This document shows, piece after piece, positions 62,919-64,000 of a stretch of DNA of 64,000 nucleotides (positions within the stretch are counted from its first letter, which is position 1; the number at the start of each line of letters is the position of its first letter). The notes under the pieces are model-generated. The model worked only from the letters and a program-made list of their open reading frames with translations. It was not told the origin of the DNA and ran no database searches. This DNA comes from JAWPMT01 sp965229785. GTDB taxonomy: Bacteria > Bacteroidota > Bacteroidia > Cytophagales > Cyclobacteriaceae. The translations under genes were made by a program, and so were the position numbers. Location: positions 7,192,001 through 7,256,000 of the forward strand of contig CBDDJS010000001.1 in NCBI GenBank assembly GCA_965229785.1, read 5' to 3'.

Positions 62919-63863
62919 ATGAAAAGCCCTATACTAGCAATTTTCTGTTTACTATTCTTTTCATTTCAACCGGCTGACCTTCCAAAATGGAAATACACCA
63001 AGCAAGGCTACGTAAAAGTGAAAGGCGGAAAAGTCTGGTATGGTGTCATGGGGAAAGGAGACAATACTCCCGTCCTGTGTTTGCATGGTGGACCGGGAGG
63101 CACAGGCTACGGTTTTCTGTATCTGTACGAAATCGCTAAAGACCGGCCCGTAATCATGTTTGATCAATTAGGAGGAGGGCGATCTTCTATTCATAAAGAC
63201 ACTTCCTTGCTCAAGGTAGATCATTTCGTTGAACAAGTAGAAGCTGTAAGAAATGCGTTAAAACTGGAAGAACTTTATGTTTTGGGGCATTCCTGGGGGA
63301 CTGCACTGGCACTTGAATACTATGACAAATATCCCAATGCCGTCAAAGCCCTGGTTTTTAATAGCCCGTATTTCAGCACACCTATTTGGACCGCAGATGC
63401 AGATACATTGATCGCAGGTTTGCCGAAAGCCATTCAGGCAGACATACGACAGGCAGAAGCTGAAAGCACTTTCAATACACCGGAGTATCAGGCTGCGAAT
63501 ACCTATTTTCTAAGCCAACACGGCCGCAGAAACGACCCGTTAGCCTTGCCTTTTGAAGTAGAAAGACCAGATGGTAGTGATTTCATCTACAACTTTATGT
63601 GGGGGCCAAGTGAGTTTACTGCCACGGGTACCTTGAGAAATTATGATAATCATCAATCACTGAAGGAGGTGAAGGTTCCGGTACTTTTCACTACAGGAGA
63701 ATTTGATGAAGCGCGTCCCGCAACCATTCAAAGATTGAGTAAACTCACACCGGATTCACGCTTTGTGATGATCCCGGGAGCAGGCCATTCCACCATGAAT
63801 GACAACTTGCCGGCTCTGATACGTGCTGTAGATACTTTTTTAGAAGAGCAGGATAAAAGATAA
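62919..63863 (+). CDS. S33-family proline iminopeptidase-like hydrolase, exported
   Basis: The 314-residue protein starts MKSPILAIFCLLFFSFQPA, a probable signal peptide. The alpha/beta-hydrolase core is intact: oxyanion HGGPGG (56-61), nucleophile S125 in LGHSWGTAL, acid D263 in TGEFDEARP and histidine H290 in GAGHSTM. HGGPGG plus DQLGGGRS is the S33 (proline iminopeptidase) signature, so it probably removes an N-terminal proline or small residue from peptides in the periplasm. It is divergent from the sigma factor gene. It is the last complete gene in the window. Confidence 0.92.
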   Translation: MKSPILAIFCLLFFSFQPADLPKWKYTKQGYVKVKGGKVWYGVMGKGDNTPVLCLHGGPGGTGYGFLYLYEIAKDRPVIMFDQLGGGRSSIHKDTSLLKVDHFVEQVEAVRNALKLEELYVLGHSWGTALALEYYDKYPNAVKALVFNSPYFSTPIWTADADTLIAGLPKAIQADIRQAEAESTFNTPEYQAANTYFLSQHGRRNDPLALPFEVERPDGSDFIYNFMWGPSEFTATGTLRNYDNHQSLKEVKVPVLFTTGEFDEARPATIQRLSKLTPDSRFVMIPGAGHSTMNDNLPALIRAVDTFLEEQDKR

Positions 63864-64000
63864 CCTCTCCATTGAGATAAAGCCTATCGGAATCAACATC
63901 ACTCATGTCCGTTTGAACACCCATTGACTGGATTGGTTCCAAAACCTTGCGCAATCCACGGGGGAATTGTAATATTGTTAATGAGTGATCAACGCTCAAA
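63864..64000. other. Terminal non-coding stretch
   Basis: Nothing recognisable lies in these 137 bases. A minus-strand reading frame that runs into the S33 gene has no motif and is taken as a shadow. There is no clear terminator hairpin for the S33 gene. Confidence 0.6.

Noticed and set aside
63745..63999. Minus-strand open frame of 84 codons at the window end
   Set aside because: It overlaps the end of the S33 peptidase gene in antisense and has no recognisable motif or Bacteroidota-type start signals.

Overview
The window looks like a chromosome segment from a member of the phylum Bacteroidota, most likely a marine gliding-type bacterium of the order Cytophagales. The evidence is consistent across genes: type IX secretion (T9SS) type A C-terminal sorting domains on three proteins, lipoproteins with loose Bacteroidota lipoboxes, LytTR regulators paired with LytS/YehU-type histidine kinases, FtsX-like permeases with a prefix domain next to a PadR regulator, AraC regulators with membrane-embedded N-termini, DUF2911, and several TTG starts. 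I saw no rRNA, tRNA, CRISPR array, insertion sequence, integrase or phage block. I can name the order only by analogy, and the species not at all.

Layout. Bases 3-18337 hold two tandem, related giant surface-protein genes: the 3' part of one, and a complete 15.9 kb gene coding for about 5305 residues built from seven LamG-like modules and about eighteen Calx-beta modules. Bases 18396-24100 carry rsmE, a DUF6909-like protein, a DinB-fold protein, and a minus-strand cassette of carbamoyltransferase, a 49-residue DUF5989/SxtK-like protein and an SxtJ-like membrane protein. This cassette resembles the sxtI/J/K genes of saxitoxin clusters and is the best candidate for a poorly understood system here. 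Bases 24509-31866 carry a DUF2911/hydrolase pair, a LytTR two-component pair, two small exported proteins and a chemoreceptor-like protein. Bases 32039-38955 carry an alcohol-dehydrogenase/membrane/GNAT run, a T9SS-sorted protein behind a phage-collar-like secreted protein, an exported nuclease-family lipoprotein, an exported protein with a winged-helix-like tail, and an M50-type protease.

Bases 39060-48411 carry a PadR regulator overlapping an FtsX-type permease, a run of small housekeeping or hypothetical genes, a membrane LytTR regulator, DoxX, a gamma-glutamylcyclotransferase-like protein, and a second histidine kinase/LytTR pair. Bases 48456-50060 form a neat unit: a perfect 14-bp LacI-type palindrome, a lipoprotein alpha-amylase, and an intrinsic terminator. 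Bases 50210-57526 carry two membrane AraC regulators, an NTF2-like protein, a VWA lipoprotein, an orphan protein, and a YdeP-type molybdopterin oxidoreductase diverging from the second AraC gene with only 12 bp between starts. A short repeat with conserved hairpins flanks the VWA gene. Bases 57712-63863 carry a second FtsX permease, two small membrane proteins, a SUKH-like protein, an ECF sigma factor overlapping a membrane partner, and an S33-type peptidase.

How the genes work together. Most are short accessory operons of one to three genes, not one pathway. The themes are cell-surface display, sensing (two LytTR pairs, LytTR and AraC membrane regulators, ECF sigma, chemoreceptor) and membrane export. 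No T9SS machinery genes lie in the window.
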